The position numbers and the translations under genes are program-made. 64,000 nucleotides of DNA from NCBI GenBank assembly GCA_030386875.1, contig CM059558.1, positions 12,595,501 to 12,659,500 on the forward strand. Reading direction: 5' to 3'. This DNA comes from Morinoia aosen. Lineage: Eukaryota; Arthropoda; Malacostraca; Amphipoda; Talitridae. Positions 48,228 through 58,754 of this stretch are shown piece by piece. The first letter of the stretch is position 1, and each line of letters opens with the position of its first letter. Under the pieces are notes generated by a model. That model was not told the origin of the DNA. It saw nothing but the letters and a program-made list of their open reading frames with translations, and searched no databases.

Positions 48228-48480
48228 AATCAAGCCTGATACGTATCATCTTGTGCATTGGTTTTTCAAATGTCTTATAACTAACACTATATATATATGT
48301 AGGACACCATGACGGTTTCCCCCTAAAGCCGGCACCCATTTCCGACACCTGGGTAGAGTGGGGTATTGTGCTTGAGTTTTCCCGTATACCCTACGGGGAA
48401 ATCGCCACGCAGCGTCGGGATTCGAACCCTGGACACCTTCATGGAAGGGCGAGGCCTTAACCACTGAGCCACGGCGAGCA
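48228..48480 (-). mobile_element. tRNA-derived SINE, full-length copy
   Basis: On the - strand it starts with a tRNA-like head: A box TGGCTCAGTGG (48461-48471) and B box GGTTCGAATCC (48418-48428), 32 bp apart, both perfect Pol III promoter matches. The body contains the words gacggtttcccc, cttataactaacac and aattggtttttcaaatg (+ strand) and the element ends near 48228. Two relatives lie at 53030-53245 and 56404-56690. It is inserted 80 bp after the exon B donor. Confidence 0.9.
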
Positions 48481-48515
48481 CACCCCTGAGTGTGCCTGGG
48501 TGTGCCTGAGTCTCA

Positions 48516-49119
48516 ACATGTTAGAGTCTAGAGATATGTGTGTCTAAAGATACGTGAGTCTACCGAGGAGTGAGTCAAACGCGACTCAACTATGGCTGTG
48601 AAAGAAAACTGTATTGCGTTACAAACTTATTTTGATGCACAAGCAGAGAGCTAAGAATGTCGTTAATTACTTGGAAAACATGGAAATTATTCGAGATACG
48701 TGAGATTGCACGCTTCAATTTAGAACAGCGCTGGAAAATGGAAGCTTATGAAGATTGTCTTGGAGTCTGAGCTAGAAGCCGAAATTTTATTCCAGGCAAT
48801 AGTAAAACGTAACTGTAATATTTCAATAAACTGCATGCGTTGTGTATTCACGATGGGCCTAAATTTTACACTAGGGAATAAGATGTAAACAATTAGAAAG
48901 GTTGAGATTCTCACAATGCGAAAGCATTTAATTTAGTATTACGATAATTTCGTGAAACAAAAGCAGATGTGACGCATTTTTAGCGGACAATTAGGGATTC
49001 AGAGTGGCTTTGAAAACGAGTCAAAAGCTATTATGACTATTTTTAGGCATTAGTCAATTGTTCTTAAATGCAACGCCGGGAAAAACACAAACAAGACAAT
49101 AAAAGAATCATTCCTGCTC
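48516..49119. other. AT-rich intronic spacer
   Basis: Nothing recognised. Confidence 0.45.
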
Positions 49120-49121
49120 TG

Positions 49122-49850
49122 ATTATGATGAGGCATTCATTATTTAAACCGTAAATCCCGTATTTAATTGGCACGAGGCTTGGCACAATGTGTGCACAAA
49201 AAACGGCTGGTATCCGTGATACCTGTATCCGATACAGGTATCCATGATTCCTGTATCGGATGTCAGTTGAACGGTTTGCTCGGATTGAAACTCTGAATAG
49301 GATGAGGCATTTATTATTTAGCCCAGTAGTAATTGGCCACGGTAAAGGAAACAAGGTAGGTTCAAACCAGTCTTTTTTGTTGACGGTGTGGTTTTGCTGA
49401 CGTCACGGCAACGAACCAATAGCAACGCTCATATTGCATCTGGTAGCACTGCTACCCCCAAATCTGGCTCCACTATTGGCCTAACGATATGTCGTTTTGG
49501 TGGCGTCATATAGTTTGTTTGAAATAATGCCTTTCTATTTGCTAGCCGAACAGACGGAGATGTATTTTCTTCCATAGAAATGACCCTACCTTGTTTCCTC
49601 TACCGTGTTATTGGCACTGGGATTGGCGCAAAGTACTTACAAAAAGGAGCCGGTATCTATGATACCTGCCTCCGGTGTCCGTTGAACGGATTGCTGGGAG
49701 TGCAACTCTGAATATGATGATGCAATTATTATTTACCCCCTGCAGTAATTAGCAATATTCTTGGCACACTGTACGTAAGAACAAGAAAAAAAGGCCTTGT
49801 ATCCATGGTGGCTGTTTCCGATGTCAGTTGAACGGTTTGCTCTAAGCTCT
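49122..49850. repeat. Long degenerate tandem repeat of about 150-180 bp, 3 copies
   Basis: Three copies share gatgaggcattcattattta, taattggcac, ggtatc(c/t)(g/a)tgat and gtcagttgaacggtttgctc. The second copy is split by the MITE at 49338-49607. Confidence 0.8.
49338..49607. mobile_element. hAT-like MITE, copy 1
   Basis: Inverted ends cacggtaaaggaaacaaggt and its counterpart accttgtttcctctaccgtg. Flanks taattggc (49330-49337) and ttattggc (49608-49615) form an 8-bp target duplication with one mismatch. A neighbouring copy of the host repeat has the uninterrupted target taattggcac. 8-bp duplications and a CA-starting TIR fit the hAT superfamily. Confidence 0.85.
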
Positions 49851-49965
49851 GTGGCAACATTTGCCGAGCACCCGAGCTCTTTCACTCAACCCAAACATTG
49901 ACGCAAATATTGACCCAAAAAGCCAACTGGAGAAGTGGTGATATCGGGTATGGCATTCAGGATGC

Positions 49966-50292
49966 GATCTTATTCAAAGAATGCCAAAAAATATGGTGAA
50001 ACGCCAGGACATAGGGATACCTGATGCGGTATTCACATAGTGATGCTCTATAGTGAATGCCAAAAAATATGGTGAAACGCCAGGACATAGGGATACCTGA
50101 TGCGGTATTCACATAGTGATGCTCTATAGTGAATGCCAAAAAATATGGTGAAACGCCAGGACATAGGGATACCTGATGCGGTATTCACATAGTGATGCTC
50201 TATAGTGAATGCCAAAAAATATGGTGAAACGCCAGGACATAGGGATACCTGATGCGGTATTCACATAGTGATGCTCTATAGTGAATGCCAAA
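49966..50292. repeat. 76-bp minisatellite, 4 copies
   Basis: Nearly identical copies of gaatgccaaaaaatatggtg ... gatgctctatagt. Confidence 0.95.
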
Positions 50293-50585
50293 CTATTAGG
50301 TAGAAACACCGTGAAATAACATATGGAATAACAATAGATGAAATGCCTGCTTAAATTCTTCCGCCATGACGTACCCTGGGCGTATTTTTTTCAAAATCGT
50401 TGACTTGATATTGTTGTTATTATTGATTGTTATTATTGATGATTGGCTGATATTAGTAATACGATTGATTAATATTACTAACAATGATATATTATTATCA
50501 ATATTGTTGACTGGAAAAACAGTATACACCATAAAAAAAATCAACAAAAGAGGAAAAAAAACAAAATTACGATCTCAGTATTGAC

Positions 50586-50857
50586 CACGGTAGACGAAAC
50601 AAGGTAGGGTCATATCTATGGGGGAAAATGCAATTCTTATTGCTCGGCCACCCAATATAAAGGCTTTATTTGAAACTAACTTTATGACGTCACTAAGCCC
50701 CCATGTCGCTTGGCCAATAGTGGTGACGGATTTGAAGGTAGCAGTGGTACCAGATGTAATATGAACACTGCTATTGGTTCGTAGCCGTGACGTCAGCAAA
50801 CCCACACAGTCGTCGAAAAAAAGACTGGTTTGACCCTACCTTATTTCCTCTACCGTG
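50586..50857. mobile_element. hAT-like MITE, copy 2 (opposite orientation)
   Basis: Ends cacggtagacgaaacaaggt and accttatttcctctaccgtg. Flanking 8-bp sequences gtattgac (50578-50585) and gtattgat (50858-50865) differ at one base. The interior matches copies 1 and 3 in reverse, including the tgacgtca-type words. Confidence 0.88.
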
Positions 50858-50865
50858 GTATTGAT

Positions 50866-52073
50866 CCAAGAAATGTCTTAGTGGCCTGATCGAATAACAA
50901 CGCATCTAAAGAACATTGTCCTCGATACTTGAGCCTGAGCTCAGCAGGAGGGACCAAGAGACGTCAGGTAGCAAATGCATTGTCGTGCGTGACAGGGTCT
51001 ATAATAAAACAAAGCGTCAGGGCAATACGTGATTTGCGAGACAATCGCCACCAAGAACTCTTGTGCAAATGATCCTGATATGGCGAGATGGTGTATGCAC
51101 AGAGATGTTTTGTCCTTCAGCCCCGACACACACACAAAGACAGGGACGCGATATTCGTTGTAGCGGCACAAGGAATCTCAAAGCGTGTTTGTTTGCTCGA
51201 TGCACTGGACGCTTCAATAGATTCTGCATGTGAGGATAAATCGTGCTGTGAGCTAGAAAACTAAGTCATATGAAGGTTCTCGCGAAACGAACTAATCGTG
51301 GAAGTGAGTTTTGAATGTTGCCGTTACTGGAATATCAAGAGCAATCCTCGTTAAGCCTTATCAGTGGAATGAAGACAAAAACGGACAATACGTGTAGCGT
51401 GTAACTTCGGCTGTCAAAACACACATTTGTGGCCTTCAAAACGAAGCTTTAAAATCTTAACAGGATTCATTCCTGTTCAAATTCATTCCTGATCGTATAC
51501 TTTGTGGGTCGATATGAGAAAGTGAAGCTAGCCTCACAAATATGCTTTAATATTTGCGTTGGTATCACGCATACGTGGAAAATAAGGTCGTTCTAACATT
51601 GGGTTCATTTTTTTCTCCAACTTTGAGAAGAAAATTATGAGATTACATGAGGTTCCACAGAATCAACAAAGACAACGGGTTATGAGTAGCAGAACTGATA
51701 TGGCACAGCATTTGAGGAGGAAAAGCATACTTTAAGAACGCTTTTCATGACTGAAATTTATTAAAGCGAAAGGTATCATCCAGATGCTTTTTTGAGAGTG
51801 AAAATAAAATTCGTAAAAAAAATCTGAACCGATTGGAATCCCGCACCTTTTGCATAACGGTATGTGGATGAATTACAAAATACAATTTGAAGAAATACAA
51901 ATGATATAAATCAAGGAATGGAACCGACTGCCCCTGAGTGGACGACGTCAATAGGTTTGTATTCTTAGTGATCTACTTATTAACAGCGCTGTGAAGTTGA
52001 ATTTAGAACAGCTTTGTTAAACTGAGTATAAGAAAAACAACTACAACTGATTTGCACGAGCAAGCGAATGCGT
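50866..52073. other. Unique intronic spacer
   Basis: No exon or repeat recognised. Confidence 0.45.
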
Positions 52074-52470
52074 GTAAGATCACCAAGTCCAATTCTGTCC
52101 CCTACATGATTGTTCCTAATAATGTAATTTGCCATGGTTAATATCGCCGATCTTCAGTCTGCTCTTAAATCGTTTATCGAATATACTGTTAAATCTAGTC
52201 CATATGAACTATATTTTAAAATTAGGCATCAAATATCGAGTTAATTATCTCATTGGTCAGTTTGATGTGAAACTAGATTGAGTGAATTAGGTTTGACATT
52301 ATTGTATATCTTAGAATAACGTGATGGTTGGATGCCCTAGAAGTCGCTGAACTTCTTCGGGCCCACAGGGAGCTATACTCTAGTTTGACCATTGTACTAG
52401 ACTTAAGAAACATTCTACCTCTGTATCACTTGGGGTAAATAAATGTTTAAACTGATTGAATTGTTTAAAT
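52074..52470 (+). mobile_element. LINE 3'-tail, about 400 bp
   Basis: Longest truncated copy of the LINE tail: gtgtaagatcacc near its start, atcgagttaattatctca, ggatgccctagaagtcgctg, cttcgggcccacagggagct and a tttaaactgattgaattgtt end. It corresponds to the inverse of 11020-11405. Confidence 0.9.
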
Positions 52471-52544
52471 GTATCGGTTCATGCAGAAAGCTGGCTATTT
52501 TTCAAGTCATTGCTAGCACAGGCAGTTTCATGAGGCATTCTTTG

Positions 52545-52860
52545 ACGTATAAAGCCTAGTCAGGGGCTTCCCGTTTTTGAGCTGCTGATTGCCCTAAAAT
52601 GGAAAGCTCAATATACATTTTTGGGCTTCCATTGTCACAAAAGGAAGTTCTCACTTCCAATTTTCGTTCCTCTGATCGCCATAAAATGGAGAGCTTGCAA
52701 TCCCACCGTTGAACTTATGGTGGCCATAAAAGGGAGTACTCGCTTCCCATTTTTGGTGCTCTGATTGCCAGAAAGGGGAGAGATCCCCTGTCATTTTTGG
52801 ACCCACGACTGCCATGCAAAGGAAAGCTCGGTACCGATATTTAAACCTCAGATTACGACG
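52545..52860. repeat. Degenerate repeat of about 60 bp
   Basis: Diverged copies with attgccataaaatggaaagc-like and cttcccatttttggtgctct-like words, about five copies. Confidence 0.65.
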
Positions 52861-52894
52861 ATGGAAAGAGATTGGGCCGTTTATTTAGCAAGAA

Positions 52895-53008
52895 AGTTTC
52901 GTGTTTAAATTAATTTAGCCCTTTAAACAATTCATTTGCCACAAGTGCTACAACAATAGACTGTATCTTAAGTCTAGTACAATGGACGTATTTGAGTGCA
53001 GCTACCAG
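52895..53008 (-). mobile_element. LINE 3'-tail fragment
   Basis: ctttaaacaattcatttgcc and cttaagtctagtacaatgga match 11040-11110 in the same (-) orientation. Confidence 0.8.
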
Positions 53009-53029
53009 CCCTATGGACTAGCGGAAAGA

Positions 53030-53245
53030 AAGAAAGAAAAGAAAGGATGTTTTATTCCACTAAAGCCTGATACATACCATCTAGTACATTGGTTTTTCAA
53101 ATGCCTTATAACTAACACCAGGACGCAATGACGGTTACCCTCGCTCAAGCCGGTACCCATTTCTGACACCTGGGCAAAGTGGGGAATTGTGGCTGAGTTC
53201 TCCCTTTTCCCAATGGAGAGAATCATCAGGCGGACTGGAAGGACT
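53030..53245 (-). mobile_element. tRNA-derived SINE, copy lacking the tRNA head
   Basis: Body and tail match the SINE at 48228-48480 (cttataactaacaccaggac, gacacctgggcaaagtgggg). On the - strand the tail reads tagtggaataaaacatcc followed by (tttc)n at 53025-53042. The A/B-box head is missing, as in a 5'-truncated copy. Confidence 0.85.
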
Positions 53246-53249
53246 TTGA

Positions 53250-54420
53250 AGGGGATTAGATTTAAAAATAAAATTTCGTAGTTTTTAGAGCTGTTGGTAT
53301 GTGTGTTTTTCATCTCCACTTTGCGGCAAAATTTTTACCAAAAAATTTAAGGTTGAGTATTTTTTAAATGAAATTTGATCTCCAGGATCAAGGTGGAAAT
53401 AATCAAATATCTTTTGTTGCATAAAATGATTATCAAAGTATTTTTTGTTTGATGGGAAAAGGTACTCATTCTCCGAAGGAGTTTTGTTTTCCGTAATTTA
53501 TTTTGTTTAAGGTACGTCCACTCTAAAATTTGTGATGCCAGTTATGAATACTCTTTGCCTTCCGTAAATATTTCCGTAAATTATATAACATTCTGTGTTA
53601 GTGTACATGCGAGACGTAATGTCATTAGCTCTGATGATTTTACGTAAAGTGAAGTAGAAAAATGATAACGAATATGTATTTACCTCTTTTTTAATAAATT
53701 CCAATTTTACTTGTTGAATTTTCACCGGCAGATTGATTTCACCCTAATAATGCCCTAAATGATGCATAAAGTTGAAACTTTATGTCCGAAAAAATTTTGT
53801 TTGAGGAACAATACTTCAGAACACTTATAAGCAATTTTTTTCTCGGCTTCATACCCCTGAAAGGTCGATGTTCAGATCCTTGCATTTATGCTATTTTTAT
53901 GATCTATTTCTGTTATATAAATATATTTTTATCCAAAGGCCGCCACGTGCTGTTTTGTCTTTCAAAAAAATCGTCAAAAGTAATGATTCTCACTAAAATA
54001 AAACAAATAGACTTAACTAACCACTCTACCAGGGAATTAATTTAAGCACCTTATTTCACTACCTTCTGGTCTAAATTTACAGACCATTTGTCTTCAATAA
54101 ATATTGGAACTGCATGTCGAAGGAGCTCTCAACCTCAAACTTGCCAACCCATTTATCATTCACAAGTATGTTCGAAAAACGGATTAGCGGATATTTTGTT
54201 TATGTGTATTTTTGGAGGCAATATCTATGTAGATGATCATTTAAAGGGAAATTGAACCTTGTATCACAGATACTCACACCTCGCCTCGAATGATCAGAAA
54301 ATTTTAACCCCAAGCCCTTTTTTACAACACAGATCTAGCAAATTCAAAAAGAGACTCAATTATTTTAGAGGAGGATTTTTCCTTAGCATTTTATGATCCC
54401 TCGCCCTACACGATTTGAAA
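53250..54420. other. AT-rich intronic spacer
   Basis: No exon recognised. Confidence 0.45.
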
Positions 54421-54880
54421 GGATAATTTCATGCCGATACTACACGCTTTTGGAGGATGATTTCACTCCATCATTTTGCGATACTTCGCTCTCCCGATGT
54501 TGAGAACCACTTCACCCCATCATTTCACGATTTTAAAGAATCCGTTCACCCCACCATTTTATGATTTAAAGGGACGATTTCAATCCATCATTTCACGATT
54601 TAAAAGGACGATTTCACCCCATCATTTCACTATTTAAAAGGACGCTTTCACCCCATCACTCCACGATTTCAGAGAACTATTTTACCCCATCATTCCACGA
54701 TTTTAGATGATAATTTACCCCACCATTTCACGATTTCGGAAGACGATTCACCCCACCATTCCCTCATTTTAGAGCGCAACTTCATCCCGATACTACACGA
54801 CATTGAAGTGCGATGTTACCCAACCATTCCTGACATAGAAGGCCGATGTTACCCCATCATTCCCGCGACCTGCCCCTCAG
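54420..54880. repeat. Degenerate 30-35-bp repeat that ends in the exon C acceptor
   Basis: About a dozen diverged copies of cgatttcaccccatcatttc. The last units become cgatgttaccccatcattcc, and the acceptor cctgcccctcag follows directly. Confidence 0.85.
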
Positions 54881-55053
54881 TGCCGCCCCTCACCGCCACG
54901 CTGGAGGGGCTGGAGGGGCCGCTGCAAGAGGGCGTGCAGGCAGAGCTGGTGTGTGAGGGGGCCGGTTCCCGTCCTCCCGCCTCCGTCTCCTGGCGCTGGA
55001 ACCACGTACTGCTGGAGCGCTCGCCGCTGCGGCATGTGCGGGTCTCGCATAAG
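54881..55053 (+). CDS. Sidestep-like Ig receptor, exon C (first half of Ig domain 3)
   Basis: 173 bp, acceptor phase 1 (ctgcccctcag|tg) and donor phase 0 (cataag|gtgagt). Joined to exon B the frame reads DMI-L-PPLTATLEG and continues through AELVCEGAGSRPPASVSWRW, the first cysteine and tryptophan of Ig3; CxGxGSRPxAxxxW is a family hallmark. It ends HVRVSHK, in the middle of the domain. Very GC-rich. A GT-rich (gtgttgt) array starts at the donor, and a CCCCATCATT array leads up to the acceptor. The exon call depends on frame continuity and family motifs; no transcript evidence is available. Confidence 0.92.
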
Positions 55054-55141
55054 GTGAGTGTTGTGTTGTGTGTTGTGTGTGTTGTGTGTTGTTGTGTTGT
55101 GTGTCGTGTTGCGTTGTGCTGTGTTGTGTTGTGTTGTGTAG
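55054..55141. repeat. gtgttgt array beginning at the exon C donor
   Basis: gtgagtgttgtgttgtgtgt followed by GTGTT/GTTGT units; the donor itself fits the repeat. Confidence 0.9.
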
Positions 55142-55706
55142 AGATGCAGGTAGAAATAGATATTTTAATAATGTGAAAAGAGCGAGAAACTGTGACGTGA
55201 ACGGGTAGTTCGTAGAATGTCTTATATTTTGTTTGCCGAAATTCTGGTAACACATCGGGTTTCCCTTGCACAATAACCTGGACGCTCTCGGAATTTGTAA
55301 CGGTCGCACATAGCCTACGCGAACTCTAAACAAAAGTGAGACCAGCGTGGGAAAGCTAACCTTAGTACCGGTCAGAATTCCTCGTGAGTGATACAAAGTC
55401 GACGGGAACAGGAGTAGAGGCCTCCCAGCGAGAGCCAATAAGGAGATGGAAAGTTCCCGCGAAGATGGCGTGACAGTTACGTGCAGGGGTTAGACCAATC
55501 AGAGAACGACGTACCAGCACAAGAGAGAAAACTTGCGAAACTTCTAGAAGAAAGCAAGCCAAGAGAATATATGAGGAGCTCTAGAACAGAACGGGGTCTT
55601 TGGCTAGTGGCACGATCGAGAGGCAATATTTAATTTATTTTTTGTGGGTGCCGCATTGCACGCCAGTGTGCCGGATACCAAACATCAAAACCACCAGACC
55701 CAGGAC
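55142..55706. other. Unique intronic spacer
   Basis: Nothing recognised. Confidence 0.45.
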
Positions 55707-55978
55707 CACAGGTGAAGAAACAAGGTAGGGTCAATCCAGTCTTTTTATCGTCGACTGTGTGGGTCTGGTGACGTCACGGCAACGAACCAATAGCAGCGCT
55801 CATGTTGCATCTGTCAACACTGCTTGACCCAAATCAATCATCGCTATTTGCCGAACAACATGTCGTTATGGTGACATCATCCAATGAGTTCGAAATGACG
55901 CCTTTCTATTGGCTAGCCGGACACGAAGAGGTGTATTTTTCCCCATAGAAATGACCCTACCTTGTTTCCTCTACCATG
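55707..55978. mobile_element. hAT-like MITE, copy 3
   Basis: Same orientation as copy 1. Interior matches closely (ctgacgtcacggcaacgaac-type core, gaaatgaccctaccttgttt end). Flanks cccaggac (55699-55706) and cccaacac (55979-55986) agree at 6 of 8 positions. The left end (cacaggtgaaga) is diverged. Confidence 0.85.
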
Positions 55979-55986
55979 CCCAACAC

Positions 55987-56403
55987 ACCAAACGTGACTG
56001 CGACACAGGTAGCCGTCAAAAGCCGGTAACAAGATGGCGGGACGTGACGGCATACTCAGCGAGTGAGTGGGATCTACAGTTATGGTATATTACCCCGGGT
56101 ACTTCCACGCAACAATATGCACCACGGAATCATGGTTCCCGCAATTATGCGCAGAGGAGCATGAACAGCGTTTCAATCTTCGAGCAACAAACTCCAACAC
56201 CCCACTCGAGCCCATAAAGGGGGTCGGTCCTTAAGGCAAAACGCACCAATTAAGCCTGCACAACGCTCTAATTCTTCCGGAATAACGTTTACCCTCTCAT
56301 CAGTACGTGCAGGAAACCTACTGAGGAAAGAACCAACGAGAGCAGCGTCGGAAGTCGTAGCAGCAGACCTTGAAATGACCCCAGCATTTAAATAAGAAAC
56401 ATC
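55987..56403. other. Unique intronic spacer
   Basis: No exon recognised. Confidence 0.45.
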
Positions 56404-56690
56404 GGTATCTAAGGATGTATTATCAACCCTGATACATATCACCTTGTAAATTGGTTTTTCAAATGCCTTATAACTAACACCAGGACGCCATGACGGTTTC
56501 CCCCGGTCAAGTACCCATTTCAGACCGGTACCCATTTCAGACACCTGGGTAGAGTGTGGAATTGTGCTTTGAGTTTTTCCCCTATACCCAACGGAGAAAG
56601 TCGCCACACAGCGACTGGATTTGAACCCTCGAAAGGCCGGGTCCTTTAACCACACGGTTATGACGAGCACTGGCCCAGCCCAGCACCATT
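56404..56690 (-). mobile_element. tRNA-derived SINE, third copy
   Basis: Body matches the other two copies (cttataactaacaccaggac, gacacctgggtagagtg). On the - strand, the B box GGTTCAAATCC is at 56617-56627 and an A-box-like TAACCGTGTGG at 56650-56660. A short internal duplication of acccatttcagac lies at 56512-56545. Confidence 0.87.
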
Positions 56691-57250
56691 GAGAGGAAGA
56701 AGTAGTGAACAAGGCGGCACTTCACTTCAACTACAACCTACAATACGTGCACACTTGTATAGCGACATTTGGAGCGTGTGAAAACTGTAAAGTGCACTCA
56801 TGAGATCGTGCTAGTAACGAAACTGAGGTTTTATTCGATGAGCGTGCGTAGAAAAGTACAATTTAATGATTCGGATTACTCATCATTTGTTCGTTACTCG
56901 TAAATTATACTCGGTAGTATGCTCGTATTTGTTTCATATCATCGCTTTCCCACGATTGTGTTGGTCAGTGTGTGTTCAGTGTATCTTCAGCGTATATACT
57001 GTGTCGTCAGTATGTGCAATGTGTTATCAGTGAGTAGAATACGAAGTATGCTATGTATAGTTGCATAGCATTGTGTACTCTCACATTATTTTGCCCACGC
57101 TCTCTCAAGCTTTATGGGATCCACATCAGATTCTTTAGTCGTGCTCGAAGAAGCAAGTTCACTCCTCCCATCCAGCTCGCCATTCATTTTTAAATGAATA
57201 CTCGTAACATTCCTAACATCATGTCATTCACATACATAAGTACGAGTTTA
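56691..57250. other. Unique intronic spacer
   Basis: Contains loosely repeated cagtgtgt/tcagtgtat words near 56970-57030. No exon seen. Confidence 0.45.
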
Positions 57251-57251
57251 A

Positions 57252-57402
57252 GGTATCTAAAATATAACTAAATGAAACATTGGTGCCGTCAATCTAAAAT
57301 AAAACTAAACGAAACATCGATGCTGTAAATCTAAAATAAAAGTAAATGAAACATCGGTGCTCTCAATCTAAAGTGAAACTAAATGAACCATCGGTGACCT
57401 CG
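57252..57402. repeat. 38-bp minisatellite, 4 copies
   Basis: atctaaaataaaactaaacg plus aaacatcgatgct-type units. Confidence 0.85.
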
Positions 57403-57591
57403 ATACGGAGAGCATGCTTTGCAAATCTATCTGCCTTGACGTCTCACCCCCCGAGTCCTTATTTCCCTGCGGAGCTTTCTTTCATTCGTACGACCGTCTG
57501 AGTATTCCCAGAGCACTGCTCTGCACAGCGCAGATTTCACTCTCAATATTCAGTCCTGCATGTCCGATCGTTCGTCAGTCTTCATCCGCCG

Positions 57592-57830
57592 ATATTTTGT
57601 TTCAGGTTGCGGATTTTGTTTCAGGTTGCGGATTTTGTTTCAGGTTGCGGATTTTGTTTCAGGTTGCGGATTTTGTTTCAGGTAGCGGATTTTGTTTCAG
57701 GTTGCGGATTTTGTTTCAGGTAGCGGATTTTGTTTCAGGCTGCGGATTTGGTTTCAGGTTGCGGATTTTGTTTCAGATAGCGGATTTTGTTTCAGGTTGC
57801 GGATTTTGTTTCAGGTTGCGGATTTTGCGA
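57592..57830. repeat. 19-bp minisatellite of splice-acceptor-like units
   Basis: About 12 copies of attttgtttcaggttgcgg. Every unit carries a T-rich tract followed by CAG|G, and lies in the intron before exon D. Confidence 0.95.
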
Positions 57831-58304
57831 GGGCCAAAGTTCGTTCTATTGAGTTTTGTCCAAGTGGGGATACACCTCGAATCTTTATACTCATAACGAA
57901 AATATTTTATGTAGTACATTCATCAGTAAATAACGTTTTCGGTTATTTTTATCGAACGTACGTTGAGAATGATATCATTTTCAAGAACCCATAATTCTAA
58001 AAATCATATTTTCTATTACTTCCATTTTTTTGGCATCACAATTTTGGCGGAAGCAGCATTGGCAAAGCCTAAATCAAAGTGAATGTTCAACACTCAATAT
58101 TTTTGCTACAGGTAATTATTTAGCAATAGGACCGCTGAAGCGATGGAAGGAATATCACTTTCAAGTAACGCGCAACGATTCCAGATTTCAAACTGTTCAG
58201 CTTGTAAATCCGCGTTATGTTGGTGAAATGTGCAAAATTTCGCAATAAATTGAAAATATTTCATGAATTCATGGTGTAAAAATTAAAAGAATATTAACAC
58301 CTAT
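57831..58304. other. Unique AT-rich spacer
   Basis: Nothing recognised. Confidence 0.45.
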
Positions 58305-58595
58305 TGTATTGACCCGTGTATCTATTGCATTGACCCAAGTATCTATCGTATTGACCCGTGCATCTATTGTATTGACTCATGTATCTTTCGTATTGACCCG
58401 TGTATCTATTGTAGTGACCCAAGTATCTATCGTATTGACCCGTGCATCTCTTGTATTGACTCATGTATCTATCGTATTGACCCGTGTATCTATTGTATTG
58501 AACCGTGCATCTATTGTATTGACCCATGTATCTATCGTATTGACCCTATCATATTGACCCCATTGAATTGACCCATGTTCCAACTGACCCTGAGC
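58305..58595. repeat. 21-bp minisatellite ending in the exon D acceptor
   Basis: About 13 copies of gtattgacccgtgtatctat, with a caagtatc/gtgcatc/catgtatc alternation that makes a four-unit (about 84-bp) higher-order repeat. The last, worn units (attgacccatg, actgaccctgagcag) run into the splice site. Confidence 0.93.
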
Positions 58596-58597
58596 AG

Positions 58598-58742
58598 AAC
58601 TTCGCGGAAGGCAACATCAGCCAGTCGACGCTGACGGTGGTGCCGAACCTGGCTGACGAAGGCACGCAAGTGTCCTGTCGGGTGGAGAACTCCCGTCTGC
58701 CGCTGTCTATGTTGGAGGACGGGGGCACCATCACTGTCCATT
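58598..58742 (+). CDS. Sidestep-like Ig receptor, exon D (second half of Ig domain 3)
   Basis: 145 bp, acceptor phase 0 (ctgagcag|aac) and donor phase 1 (cat t|gtgagt). Joined to exon C it reads HK-NFAEGNISQSTLTVVP and LADEGTQVSCRVENS, with the second Ig3 cysteine and the N-x-S glycosylation signal NIS; CRVEN/CRAEN is typical of the family. It ends GGTITVH before the inter-domain tyrosine. The acceptor lies at the worn end of a 21-bp array, and a 35-bp repeat begins about 12 bases after the donor. GC-rich against AT-rich introns. Confidence 0.92.
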
Positions 58743-58754
58743 GTGAGTCTGTCT

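Noticed and set aside
48418-48471. Functional tRNA gene
   Set aside because: A and B boxes are good, but the cloverleaf arms are not paired consistently and the sequence continues into a SINE body shared with two other loci.
54849-55438. - strand frames over exon C
   Set aside because: Shadows of a GC-rich exon and of the gtgttgt array (threonine/glutamine/histidine runs).
57414-57994. Frames with FQVADFVSGCGFCFRLRIL repeats
   Set aside because: Translation of the 19-bp acceptor-like array in successive frames; no flanking domain.
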